Positions 54,576-62,640 of a stretch of 64,000 bases of DNA are shown here, in pieces. Below the pieces are notes generated by a model. It worked only from the letters and a program-made list of their open reading frames with translations, made no database searches and had not been told where the DNA came from. Origin of the DNA: Actinomadura rifamycini DSM 43936 (GTDB lineage: Bacteria; Actinomycetota; Actinomycetes; Streptosporangiales; Streptosporangiaceae); the NCBI RefSeq assembly GCF_000425065.1, contig NZ_AULB01000003.1, positions 575,173 to 639,172 on the forward strand, read 5' to 3'. Position 1 is the stretch's first letter. Each line of letters starts with the position of its first letter. A program made the translations under genes and the position numbers.

Positions 54576-55540
54576 GCGCCGGGCTCCGCATCCCCGAGGT
54601 GGCCGCGGGCGCGCGCATCCTCGCGTTCGGCGACTACCGGCCCGCCCGGGTCGTCACCAACGACGAGCTCGCGCAGACCGTCGACACCGACGACGCCTGG
54701 ATCCGCAGCCGCGTCGGCATCGCCGAGCGCCGCATCGCCGCCGACGACGAGGGCATCGTCGAGCTCGGCGTGCACGCGGGCGGCAAGGCGCTCGCCAACA
54801 GCGGCCTCGCCCCGTCCGACATCGACCTGGTCATCCTCGCGACCTGCTCGGCGGAGTCGCCGATGCCGAGCCACGCGGCGGCCGTCGCGCACCGCCTCGG
54901 CATCGACGCGCCCGGCGCGTTCGACCTGAACGCCGCGTGCGCCGGGTTCTGCTACGCGCTCGGCACCGCCAGCGCCGCCGTCCGGGCCGGGAGCGCGCGC
55001 AACGTGCTCGTCATCGGCTCCGAGAAGATGTCGCAGTGGCTCGACTGGACGGACCGGTCGACGTGCATCATCTTCGCCGACGGCGCCGGCGCGGCGGTCG
55101 TCACCGGCAGCGACGAGCCCGGCATCGGCCCGGTCGTGTGGGGCAGCGCCGGAGACGGCGCCGACAAGATCATCATTCCGGACCGGCACTCCTTCATCCG
55201 GCAGGAGGGCCAGGCCGTCTTCCGCTGGGCGACGACCGCCATCGCGCCGGTCGCGCTGGAGGCGTGCGAGCGCGCCGGCGTCGCCGCCGAGGACCTCGCG
55301 GCGATCGTCCCGCACCAGGCCAACCTGCGGATCATCGAGGCGATCGCCCGCAAGGTGAAGGCCGTCAACGCCGTCGTGGCCGACGACATCGTCCACTCGG
55401 GCAACACCTCGGGGGCCTCCATCCCGCTGGCCATGTCCCGGATGATCGAGCGCGGCGACGTGCCGTCGGGCGCCCCCGCCCTGCTGGTCGGGTTCGGCGC
55501 GGGGCTGTCCTACGCTGCCCAAGTCATCCAGATCCCGTAG
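54572..55540 (+). CDS. fabH: Beta-ketoacyl-ACP synthase III
   Basis: The 322-residue enzyme starts each fatty-acid chain by condensing acyl-CoA with malonyl-ACP. Catalytic triad visible: Cys123 in NAACAGFCYAL, His in PHQANLRI and Asn in GNTSGASIPLA. In actinomycetes it selects branched primers. Translationally coupled to fabD. Confidence 0.95.
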   Translation: MSAGLRIPEVAAGARILAFGDYRPARVVTNDELAQTVDTDDAWIRSRVGIAERRIAADDEGIVELGVHAGGKALANSGLAPSDIDLVILATCSAESPMPSHAAAVAHRLGIDAPGAFDLNAACAGFCYALGTASAAVRAGSARNVLVIGSEKMSQWLDWTDRSTCIIFADGAGAAVVTGSDEPGIGPVVWGSAGDGADKIIIPDRHSFIRQEGQAVFRWATTAIAPVALEACERAGVAAEDLAAIVPHQANLRIIEAIARKVKAVNAVVADDIVHSGNTSGASIPLAMSRMIERGDVPSGAPALLVGFGAGLSYAAQVIQIP

Positions 55541-55595
55541 GCCGCGGCGCCCGCGCCGCGGTCCGGACCAACCCACTAAGGAAGAGAGCGAAACC

Positions 55596-55847
55596 ATGGC
55601 AGTCGCCACCGAAACCGAGATCCTCGAGGGCCTCGCCAAGATCATCGACGACATCGTCGGCATCGACAAGGCCGAGGTGACGCCCGAGAAGAACTTCATC
55701 GACGACCTCGACATCGACTCGCTGTCGATGGTAGAGATCGCCGTTGCCGCGCAGGACGAGTTCGGCGTCGAGATCCCCGACGACGAGCTGCGCAACCTCA
55801 AGACGGTCAAGGACGTCATCGACTTCGTCCAGAAGCTCAAGGCCTGA
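55596..55847 (+). CDS. acpP: Acyl carrier protein
   Basis: An 83-residue acidic helical protein with the phosphopantetheine site DIDSLSMVEI (Ser42); most homologues have DSLD or DSLE at this place. GGAAGAGAG precedes the ATG. Between fabH and fabF. Confidence 0.95.
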   Translation: MAVATETEILEGLAKIIDDIVGIDKAEVTPEKNFIDDLDIDSLSMVEIAVAAQDEFGVEIPDDELRNLKTVKDVIDFVQKLKA

Positions 55848-55925
55848 CGACGCGGGGAAGGCGCGCCGCCGCCCCGGACGGCGCGCCCGAACCCACCCCC
55901 CCATCAGCCGGCAAGGAGAACCGAC

Positions 55926-57233
55926 ATGAGCAAGAGCCAGACCAGGGTCGCGGTGACCGGTCTCGGTGCAACGACTCCTCTCGGCGGCGACCTGCCGTCG
56001 ACCTGGTCCGCCCTGCTCGCCGGAGAATCCGGGGTCCGCAAGCTGGACTGGGACAACATCGACGACGTGCCGGTGAAGTTCGCCGCCACGCTGAAGGTGG
56101 ACCCGTCCGAGGTCGTGCCCCGGCAGACGCTGCGCCGGCTCGACCGCAGCCAGGCGATCGCGCTGATCGCCGCGCGGGAGGCGTGGACCGACGCCGGGTT
56201 CGCGCCGCCGACGGGCGGCAAGTCCCAGAAGGGCATGGAGAGGGCCGGCGTCGACGGCGGCTTCACCGTGGACGGCGAGCGCCTCGGCGTCGTGCTGTCC
56301 AGCGGCATCGGCGGCCTGCACACCGCCCTCAACAGCTATGACGTCTTCCGGGAGAAGGGCTGGTCGCGGGTCTCGCCCTTCACCGTCCCGATGCTGATGC
56401 CGAACGGCGCGTCCGGGCACGTCGGCATCGAGTTCGGCGCGATGGCCGGCTCGCACGCGCTGGTCAGCGCGTGCGCGTCCAGCGGCGAGGCCGTCGGCTA
56501 CGCCATCGACATGATCCGCGCGGGCCGCGCCGACGTGGTGATCTGCGGCGGCACCGAGTCCTGCATCCACCCGCTGCAGATGGCGTCGTTCGGCGCCATG
56601 CGGGCGATGTCGACCCGCAACGACGAGCCGGAGCGCGCGTCCCGCCCCTATGACAAGAACCGCGACGGGTTCGTGCTCGGCGAGGGCTCCGCGGCGATGA
56701 TCTTCGAGTCGGAGGAGCACGCCCGCGCCCGCGGCGCGAACATCCTCGGCTTCGCCGCCGGCTGCGGCTACTCGGGCGACGCCTACGACATCGTGCTGCC
56801 CGACCCGAGCGGGGCCGGGCAGGCCAAGGCCATGCAGCGGGCGCTCAAGGACGCCGGGCTGGAGCCCGCGGACATCGTGCACATCAACGCGCACGCCACG
56901 TCCACGCCGGCCGGCGACGTCGCCGAACTCGCCTCCATCAAGGCGGGCCTCGGCGAGGAGGCCGCCCGCGGCGCCGTCATCACCGCGACCAAGTCCATGA
57001 CCGGACACCTGCTCGGCGGCGCCGGCGCGCTGGAGTCGATCTTCACGCTGCTCGCGCTGAAGGAGGGCCTCGTGCCCGCCGTCGCCAACCTGGAGGACAT
57101 GGACGACGAGGTCGACCTGGACATCGTGCGCGACGAACCGCGCAAGCTCCCGGACGGTCCCGCCGCCGCGCTCAACAACTCGTTCGGTTTCGGCGGGCAC
57201 AACGTGTCGGTCGCGTTCCAGCGCGCCCTCTGA
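55926..57233 (+). CDS. fabF: Beta-ketoacyl-ACP synthase II
   Basis: The 435-residue elongation enzyme has Cys183 in LVSACASSGEAV, His in NAHATSTPAGD and the second His in MTGHLLGGAGA. Slightly longer than most FabF because of an insertion around 98-118. AAGGAG precedes the ATG. Last gene of the FAS-II operon. Confidence 0.95.
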   Translation: MSKSQTRVAVTGLGATTPLGGDLPSTWSALLAGESGVRKLDWDNIDDVPVKFAATLKVDPSEVVPRQTLRRLDRSQAIALIAAREAWTDAGFAPPTGGKSQKGMERAGVDGGFTVDGERLGVVLSSGIGGLHTALNSYDVFREKGWSRVSPFTVPMLMPNGASGHVGIEFGAMAGSHALVSACASSGEAVGYAIDMIRAGRADVVICGGTESCIHPLQMASFGAMRAMSTRNDEPERASRPYDKNRDGFVLGEGSAAMIFESEEHARARGANILGFAAGCGYSGDAYDIVLPDPSGAGQAKAMQRALKDAGLEPADIVHINAHATSTPAGDVAELASIKAGLGEEAARGAVITATKSMTGHLLGGAGALESIFTLLALKEGLVPAVANLEDMDDEVDLDIVRDEPRKLPDGPAAALNNSFGFGGHNVSVAFQRAL

Positions 57234-57371
57234 CCGCCCGCGGCCCGTGCGGCGGCGTCCCGCCGCCGCGGCCGCACCGCGCGTCGCGGCCCGGCGCCCC
57301 GCGGGGCCCGGGCCGTTCGGCTGCGCCCGTCCGCCGCCGCGTCCGCCGGTCCCGGCGGGCGGCGGCGCGGA

Positions 57372-58535
57372 TCAGCGGGTCTTGAGCGCGACGACGGCGA
57401 TGTCGTCGCGGGGCACCCCGTCCTGGAACTCGACGACGGCCTCGGCGATCCGGTCCGCGATGCCCTGGGCGCCGAGCGTCCGCGACCGCGCCAGCAGCTC
57501 GGCGAGCCGCTCCTCCTCGAAGAAGTCGGTGCCGTCGCCGCGCGCCTCGGTCACCCCGTCGGTGTAGAACAGCAGCGCGTCGCCGGGGTCCAGCTCGACG
57601 GACACGTCGGCCACCCGCACCTCGTCGAGCAGCCCGAGCAGGTTCCCGACCGTGCCGAGGGCGGTCACCGCGCCGTCCCGCGCGACGCGCAGGGGCGGCG
57701 GATGCCCGCCGACCGCGATCGTCACCCGGGGCGGCGATCCGTCCGGCCGTTCCTCGATCACGGCGTAGACCGCCGTGCAGAAGCGCTCCGACCTGTCGCG
57801 CAGGACGGCACCGTTGAGCCGGTGCAGGACGTCCGCGGCGCGAGGCGACTCCGCCGCCACGGCCCGCACCGTGTGGCGGGCCAGGCCGGTCACCACCGCG
57901 GCCTCGGCGCCCTTGCCGGAGACGTCGCCGAGCACGAGCCCCCAGCGGCCCGGCGCGATCTCGAACAGGTCGTAGAAGTCACCGCCCACCTCGTCGCCGT
58001 GCCCGGCGGGCCGGTAGGCGCCGCCCGCGTCCAGGCTCGGGATGACGGGGAGCTCGTCGGGGAGCAGGCTGTCCTGGAGCGTCCGGGCGAGCTGGCGGGC
58101 ACGGGCCTCCGACTCCCGCGCGCGCTGCCGGGTGCGCAGCAGCTCGCGCTCGTACTCGCGCCGGTCGGTGGCGCGGAAGACGCAGACGCGGACGGTCTCC
58201 GCCGCGCCGCCCGGCTCCTCGACGAGCATGCCGTTGAGGAGGACCGGGAGCCGCGCGCCGCCGGCGCACGTCACGTCCACCGCGATCTCATGGACGGTGC
58301 GCTGCATGGCCAGCAGCGGCGCGAAGTGCGTCTCGTAGTAGAGCCGGTCGCCGATCGGGAGCAGCTCCTGGAAGCGGACGCCGGCCGTGAGTTCGTCCCT
58401 GGCGCGTCCGGTCCAGTCGCAGAACGTCGCGTTGACCAGCGTGATCAGGCCGTTCGCGTGCATGAGCACGTAGCCGCAGGGGGCGCGCTCGTACAGGTCT
58501 CGCAGCAGCTCCAGCTCGTCATCCGGACCGGCCAT
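57372..58535 (-). CDS. rsbP: PAS-PP2C phosphatase, RsbP-like
   Basis: The 387-residue protein has an N-terminal PAS domain (APCGYVLMHANGLITLVNAT; RDELTAGVRFQELLPIGDRL), a short coiled coil and a SpoIIE/PP2C phosphatase with metal motifs VGGDFYDLF, LVLGDVSGKG, LLFYTDGVTEAR and RDDIAVVALK. In Bacillus the RsbP-RsbQ pair signals energy stress by dephosphorylating an anti-anti-sigma factor. Overlaps the hydrolase gene by 17 bases, so the pair is one operon. Confidence 0.88.
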   Translation of the reverse strand: MAGPDDELELLRDLYERAPCGYVLMHANGLITLVNATFCDWTGRARDELTAGVRFQELLPIGDRLYYETHFAPLLAMQRTVHEIAVDVTCAGGARLPVLLNGMLVEEPGGAAETVRVCVFRATDRREYERELLRTRQRARESEARARQLARTLQDSLLPDELPVIPSLDAGGAYRPAGHGDEVGGDFYDLFEIAPGRWGLVLGDVSGKGAEAAVVTGLARHTVRAVAAESPRAADVLHRLNGAVLRDRSERFCTAVYAVIEERPDGSPPRVTIAVGGHPPPLRVARDGAVTALGTVGNLLGLLDEVRVADVSVELDPGDALLFYTDGVTEARGDGTDFFEEERLAELLARSRTLGAQGIADRIAEAVVEFQDGVPRDDIAVVALKTR

Positions 58536-59337
58536 CCGGCTCCTCCGCCAGGAACGCCTTGATGGCCGCGAGCGTCTCCTCGGGCGCGCTGAGGTTGGGG
58601 CAGTGGCCGGTCGCCCCCAGCCGGACGATCTCGCCGTCGGGGAGGGCGCGGTGCACGTACTCCCCCACCGGGGCGGGTGCGATGACGTCGTCGGAGCACT
58701 GGAGGACCAGGGTCGGCACGGCGACCTGGGGCAGGTCGGCGCGGTTGTCGGAGAGGAACGTGACGCGGGCGAACTGGCGGGCGATGTCCGGGTCGGTGCG
58801 GCAGAAGGAGTTCGTCAGCTCGTCGCCCAGTTCCGGACGGTCCGGATTGCCCATGATCGCGGGGGCCATCTGGCCGGACCAGCCCAGGTAGTTGCTCTCC
58901 ATGGACGCGAGCAGTTCGTCGATGTCGGCCGCGGAGAAGCCGCCGACGTAGTCCCCGTCGTCGATGTACCGGGGCGAGGGGCCGATCATGACGAGCCGGT
59001 CGAACCGGTCGGGGGCCTTGATCACCGCCAGCGCGCCGATCATGGCGCTGACCGAATGCCCCACGAAGACCACGTCCCGCAGGCCGAGGTCCTCGATGAT
59101 CTCGAGCACGTCCGCGGCGTAGGCGTCCAGCGTCCCGTACCGCTCGGCGGAGTAGGCGGACAGGTCCGACCGCCCGGCTCCGACGTGGTCGAACAGGACG
59201 ACCCGGTGGTCGGCCTCGAACGCGGGCGTGACCATCCGCCACATCGACTGGTCGCAGCCGAACCCGTGCGCGAACAGCATCGGCTGGCCGGACCGTTTTC
59301 CCAGGTCGCGGACGTTGTTTCGGGTCAGCGTGCGCAT
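58519..59337 (-). CDS. rsbQ: RsbQ-like alpha/beta hydrolase
   Basis: The 272-residue protein follows Bacillus RsbQ closely: AHGFGCDQSMWRMVTPAF, VVLFDHVGAGRSDLSAY, nucleophile Ser95 in VFVGHSVSAMIG, FCRTDPDIARQFARVTF, and LQCSDDVIAPAPVGEYVH with GHCPNLSAPEETL supplying acid and base. It is the positive regulator that gives RsbP its energy-stress signal through a small hydrophobic ligand. ATG 59349 is a possible earlier start. Confidence 0.88.
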   Translation of the reverse strand: MRTLTRNNVRDLGKRSGQPMLFAHGFGCDQSMWRMVTPAFEADHRVVLFDHVGAGRSDLSAYSAERYGTLDAYAADVLEIIEDLGLRDVVFVGHSVSAMIGALAVIKAPDRFDRLVMIGPSPRYIDDGDYVGGFSAADIDELLASMESNYLGWSGQMAPAIMGNPDRPELGDELTNSFCRTDPDIARQFARVTFLSDNRADLPQVAVPTLVLQCSDDVIAPAPVGEYVHRALPDGEIVRLGATGHCPNLSAPEETLAAIKAFLAEEPDGRSG

Positions 59338-59575
59338 CGCCGCTACCATGCCCGGCCGCCCCGGGTTCACACACGGGAAAGCCCGCCGTGCGGGCGGGCG
59401 CGGGCGGGTGCGGCGCGCGGACGATGCCCCGCGCCCGCACGAACGCCCCTCCGCCCCCGATCCGGGGCGGCGGGGCGCGCGGTGGTGCGGGGGGCCGGGC
59501 CGGAAGCCGGTGGGGCGTGCTCGTTGCGGGGCGGGCACGCTCCAGCGGACGACCGGCGGACGGGCCGGGCGCCGG

Positions 59576-60070
59576 TCAGACGGCGGCGTGGAGCCAGCGC
59601 ACGGGGGCGCCGTCGCCGGCGCGGCGGAACGGCTCGAGCTCGTTGTCCCACGGGGTGCCGAGCAGGCGTTCGAGCTCGTGCTCCAGGTTGGCCTTGCCGA
59701 CGGCGGCGTTGGCCATGATCGAGCGCAGCCGGTCCTCGGGGACCATGATGTCGCCGTTGGCGCCGATCACGCCGGTGAAGACCCCGAGCGACGGGGTGAA
59801 GCTGTAGCGGACGCCGTCGGTGCCCGGAGTGGGATCCTCGGTGACCTCGAAGCGCACCAGTTTCCAGCTCCGCAGCGCCGACGTGATGCCGGCGGCCGTC
59901 CCAGGCTTGCCCTCCCAATGCAGTTCGGCGCGCAGCGTCCCCGGCGCGGCCGCCTGATCAGCCCATTCAAGGGAAACGGGCACGCCGAGGACACCTGCGG
60001 CGGCCCACTCGATGTGCGGGCTCAGCGCAGGTGGCGCGGAGTGGACGTAGAAAACGCCACGTGCGGTCAC
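59576..60070 (-). CDS. DUF3145 family protein
   Basis: The 164-residue protein (MTARGVFYVHSAPPALSPHI; LRAELHWEGKPGTAAGITSA; WKLVRFEVTEDPTPGTDGVR) is the conserved actinobacterial DUF3145 protein that is normally next to fabF. Here the RsbQ/RsbP pair separates them. A GTG start. Function unknown; placement suggests a lipid-synthesis link. Confidence 0.88.
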   Translation of the reverse strand: MTARGVFYVHSAPPALSPHIEWAAAGVLGVPVSLEWADQAAAPGTLRAELHWEGKPGTAAGITSALRSWKLVRFEVTEDPTPGTDGVRYSFTPSLGVFTGVIGANGDIMVPEDRLRSIMANAAVGKANLEHELERLLGTPWDNELEPFRRAGDGAPVRWLHAAV

Positions 60071-60322
60071 CGGACCTCCTGGATCTGTACCGAGGCTCGT
60101 CTTCCCCTACGGCCTCGTACGTCCCAGGTCGGCGTCCGCGTCCCTCATTGTGCATCATCGGCACGGGTCGCACCACCGCGAGTTCGCTGTTTGTCGAACA
60201 CTTGACCACGCCATGCACACCGTTGATCGTCCAGGGTGAGCGCCTCACACGCATTTCCGCTACGCACGGTCATCATTGCGGCACCATGTGTGCGGACAGC
60301 GAACGACGGGAGGCGAGGGCGG

Positions 60323-61483
60323 ATGTTCGATCAGCAGGCGGTCCTGGAGAGGGTGCTGGCGCGGCACCGGGACGCGGTGGTGGTGGAGCCGGTGCCGGGA
60401 CGTCCCGCGCTGGTCCGCCGCGACCAGCTCCTGGTCGCCGGGCACGACGCCGCCGCGGCGGAGGACCGGGTGCGGCGGTGGTGCGACGCGCGGGAGGACG
60501 GTCCGGGGGTGGCACGGCTGCGGCTGCGGTCGCGGCCGGACGTGTGCGAGCTGGCGGCGGAGCTGGGCGGGGACGGGCCGCACCGCCGGCTCGCGGTGGC
60601 GCCGAACCACCTGGTGCTCGGGCAGCCGCTGTGGTGGAGCGGGCCCGCGGACCGGCCGCGTCCGGCGGGCCCGGTCCCGGCGCCGCGGCCCGCCGCGGAC
60701 GCGTGCCGGGACGTGACCGTCGCGATCCTCGACACGGGCCTGGCGGCGCACCCGTGGTTCGAGGGCGCGGAATGGTTCCGGGAGCGCGGCGCGGAGGACG
60801 CGGACGTCCTGGACGCCGACCTCGACCGGGAACCGGACGCCCAGGCGGGGCACGGGACGTTCGTCGCGGGCGTCGTGCTGCGGCACGCGCCGACGGCGCG
60901 GCTGCTGCCGCGCCGCGTGCTCGGCGGGGACGGCATCGGGGACGAGCTGGGCGTGATCCGCGCGCTGGCGCGGCTCGCGGAGCGGGACCACGCGGACGTG
61001 GTGAACCTGTCGCTCGGCTGCCACACCTACGACGACCGCCCGTCGCCGGTGCTGTCCCGGGCCATCGCCGCGCTGGGCCGCCGGACGGTCGTGGTGGCGT
61101 GCGCGGGGAACGCGGCGAGCGACCGGCCGTTCTGGCCCGCCGCGCTCAAGTCGGTGATCGGGGTCGCCGCGCTGGACGGGGACGACCGGGCCTGGTTCTC
61201 CAATTACGGCTGGTGGGTGGACGCCGCCGCGCCGGGGGTGGACGTGGCCAGCAGCTTCGTCCGGTACGACGGGCCGCGGCCGCCCGCGGACGGCACCGAT
61301 CCGGACCGGTTCGACGGGTTCGCGACGTGGAGCGGGACGTCGTTCGCGACGCCGATGGTCGCGGGGCTGATCGCGGGCCTGGCGGCGGCCGAGGGACTCG
61401 GCGCGGCCGCCGCCGCGGACAGGGTCCTCAACCAAACGGCTCGCCCTACCCATCCGGACCTCGGCGTAATCATCAGGTCTTGA
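60323..61483 (+). CDS. Subtilisin-family (S8) peptidase without signal peptide
   Basis: The 386-residue protease has the full triad: Asp137 in VAILDTGL, His177 in GHGTFVAGV, Ser340 in WSGTSFATPMVAG, and oxyanion Asn263. Residues 1-125 are an unusual helical, basic pre-domain. No signal sequence or membrane anchor is visible, so it should act inside the cell. It leads a co-oriented cluster with a sigma factor, a small protein and a TPR protein, suggesting signalling or defence by regulated proteolysis. Confidence 0.88.
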   Translation: MFDQQAVLERVLARHRDAVVVEPVPGRPALVRRDQLLVAGHDAAAAEDRVRRWCDAREDGPGVARLRLRSRPDVCELAAELGGDGPHRRLAVAPNHLVLGQPLWWSGPADRPRPAGPVPAPRPAADACRDVTVAILDTGLAAHPWFEGAEWFRERGAEDADVLDADLDREPDAQAGHGTFVAGVVLRHAPTARLLPRRVLGGDGIGDELGVIRALARLAERDHADVVNLSLGCHTYDDRPSPVLSRAIAALGRRTVVVACAGNAASDRPFWPAALKSVIGVAALDGDDRAWFSNYGWWVDAAAPGVDVASSFVRYDGPRPPADGTDPDRFDGFATWSGTSFATPMVAGLIAGLAAAEGLGAAAAADRVLNQTARPTHPDLGVIIRS

Positions 61484-61576
61484 CTACGACACGATGGCAA
61501 AAAGGTAACTCTGAGTACGTGAGATTGTTCGGAACGTAAAGTCGTCGGTCCGCGGGTGGCTCGGAGGGAGTTCTCA

Positions 61577-62194
61577 TTGGCCCGGCATAACGAATCCGCA
61601 GGCGTCCGCACGGACGCCGACACCTTCAACGCCGACACCTCGAACGCCGACACACTGGACGCCGACGCGCTGTTGGCACGGGCCCGCGACGGCGACGGCG
61701 CCGCGTGGGCCCGGCTGGTGGACGAGCACAGCCCGCTGCTGTGGGCAGTCGCCCGCTCGTACGGTCTGCACGACGCCGACTCCGGCGACGTCGTGCAGAC
61801 CGCGTGGCTGCGGCTCGTGGAGAGGATCGACACGGTGCGGGACGCCGGGGCGGTCCGGGTGTGGCTGGTGACGACCGCGCGGCGCGAGAGCCTGCGGGTG
61901 GCGCGCCTGCGCGGCCGCGCGCTGCCGGTGGCGCGGCCCGCCGAACCGTCCGCGGCGGGCGCTGTGGGGCCGTCCCCGGAACCGGCCCCGGAGCGGGTCG
62001 TGCTGGACCGCGACCGGCTCGACCGGGTCGGCGCGGCGCTGCGGGAGCTGCCCGCGCGCTGCCGCGCGCTGCTGCGGCTCTCCGCGCTGGCCCCCACCTA
62101 CAAGGAGCTGGCGGCGGCGCTCGGCATCCCGCTCGGCAGCGTCGGCCCCACCCGGGCGCGCTGCCTGGACACCCTGCGGAGGGTCCTGCGGTGA
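61577..62194 (+). CDS. ECF-like sigma-70 family factor
   Basis: The 205-residue protein has sigma region 2 (DGDGAAWARLVDEHSPLLWA; VVQTAWLRLVERID) and region 4 (LPARCRALLRLSALAPTYKE, IPLGSVGPTRARCLDTLRRV). The N-terminus carries short ADT repeats (DADTFNADTSNADTLDADA). TTG at 61577 is preferred because GGAGGGAG lies 6 bases upstream; a GTG at 61556 lacks one. Overlaps the next gene by GTGA. Confidence 0.88.
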   Translation: MARHNESAGVRTDADTFNADTSNADTLDADALLARARDGDGAAWARLVDEHSPLLWAVARSYGLHDADSGDVVQTAWLRLVERIDTVRDAGAVRVWLVTTARRESLRVARLRGRALPVARPAEPSAAGAVGPSPEPAPERVVLDRDRLDRVGAALRELPARCRALLRLSALAPTYKELAAALGIPLGSVGPTRARCLDTLRRVLR

Positions 62195-62640
62195 ACGACG
62201 ACGAGCTGATGGCGGGCGTCCGGGACGCGTTCACCGTGCTCGATCCGGTGCCGGGCGACGTCCTGGCGGCGGGCCGCGCGGCGCTGGCGTGGCGGCTGCC
62301 GGGGGCGGCGCTGGCGGCCCTGGCGCGGGACGGGGCCGCGGGCGCGGCGCGCGGGACGCGCGGCGGGCCGGTGCGCGCGCTGACGTTCGCCTGCCCGGAC
62401 GCGACGGTCGAGGTGGAGGTCGCGGAGGCGGGCCGGTTCCGGGAGCTCACCGGACGGATCGTCCCGGCGGCGGCCGCGTCCGTCGCGGTGCGGCACCGGG
62501 ACCTGCCGCCGGACCCGGCGGGCGCGCCGGTGGAGCCGGGCGGGCTGTTCTGCCTGCCGGACGTGCCGGCGGGCCCGGTGAGCCTGCTGTTCCGCCTCGA
62601 CGGGGGCGCGTCCGTCGTGACGAGCTGGGCGCACGTGTGA
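62191..62640 (+). CDS. Small two-domain protein, possible anti-sigma or protease target
   Basis: The 149-residue protein has an N-terminal helical segment (MAGVRDAFTVLDPVPGDVLA, then GRAALAWRLPGAALAAL) similar in pattern to cytoplasmic anti-sigma heads, and a C-terminal beta-sandwich-like part (VRALTFACPDATVEVEV; GLFCLPDVPAGPVSLLFRLD). It is coupled to both the sigma gene and the TPR gene by 4-base overlaps. It is the best candidate for a regulator of the sigma factor, by inference. Confidence 0.7.
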   Translation: MNDDELMAGVRDAFTVLDPVPGDVLAAGRAALAWRLPGAALAALARDGAAGAARGTRGGPVRALTFACPDATVEVEVAEAGRFRELTGRIVPAAAASVAVRHRDLPPDPAGAPVEPGGLFCLPDVPAGPVSLLFRLDGGASVVTSWAHV

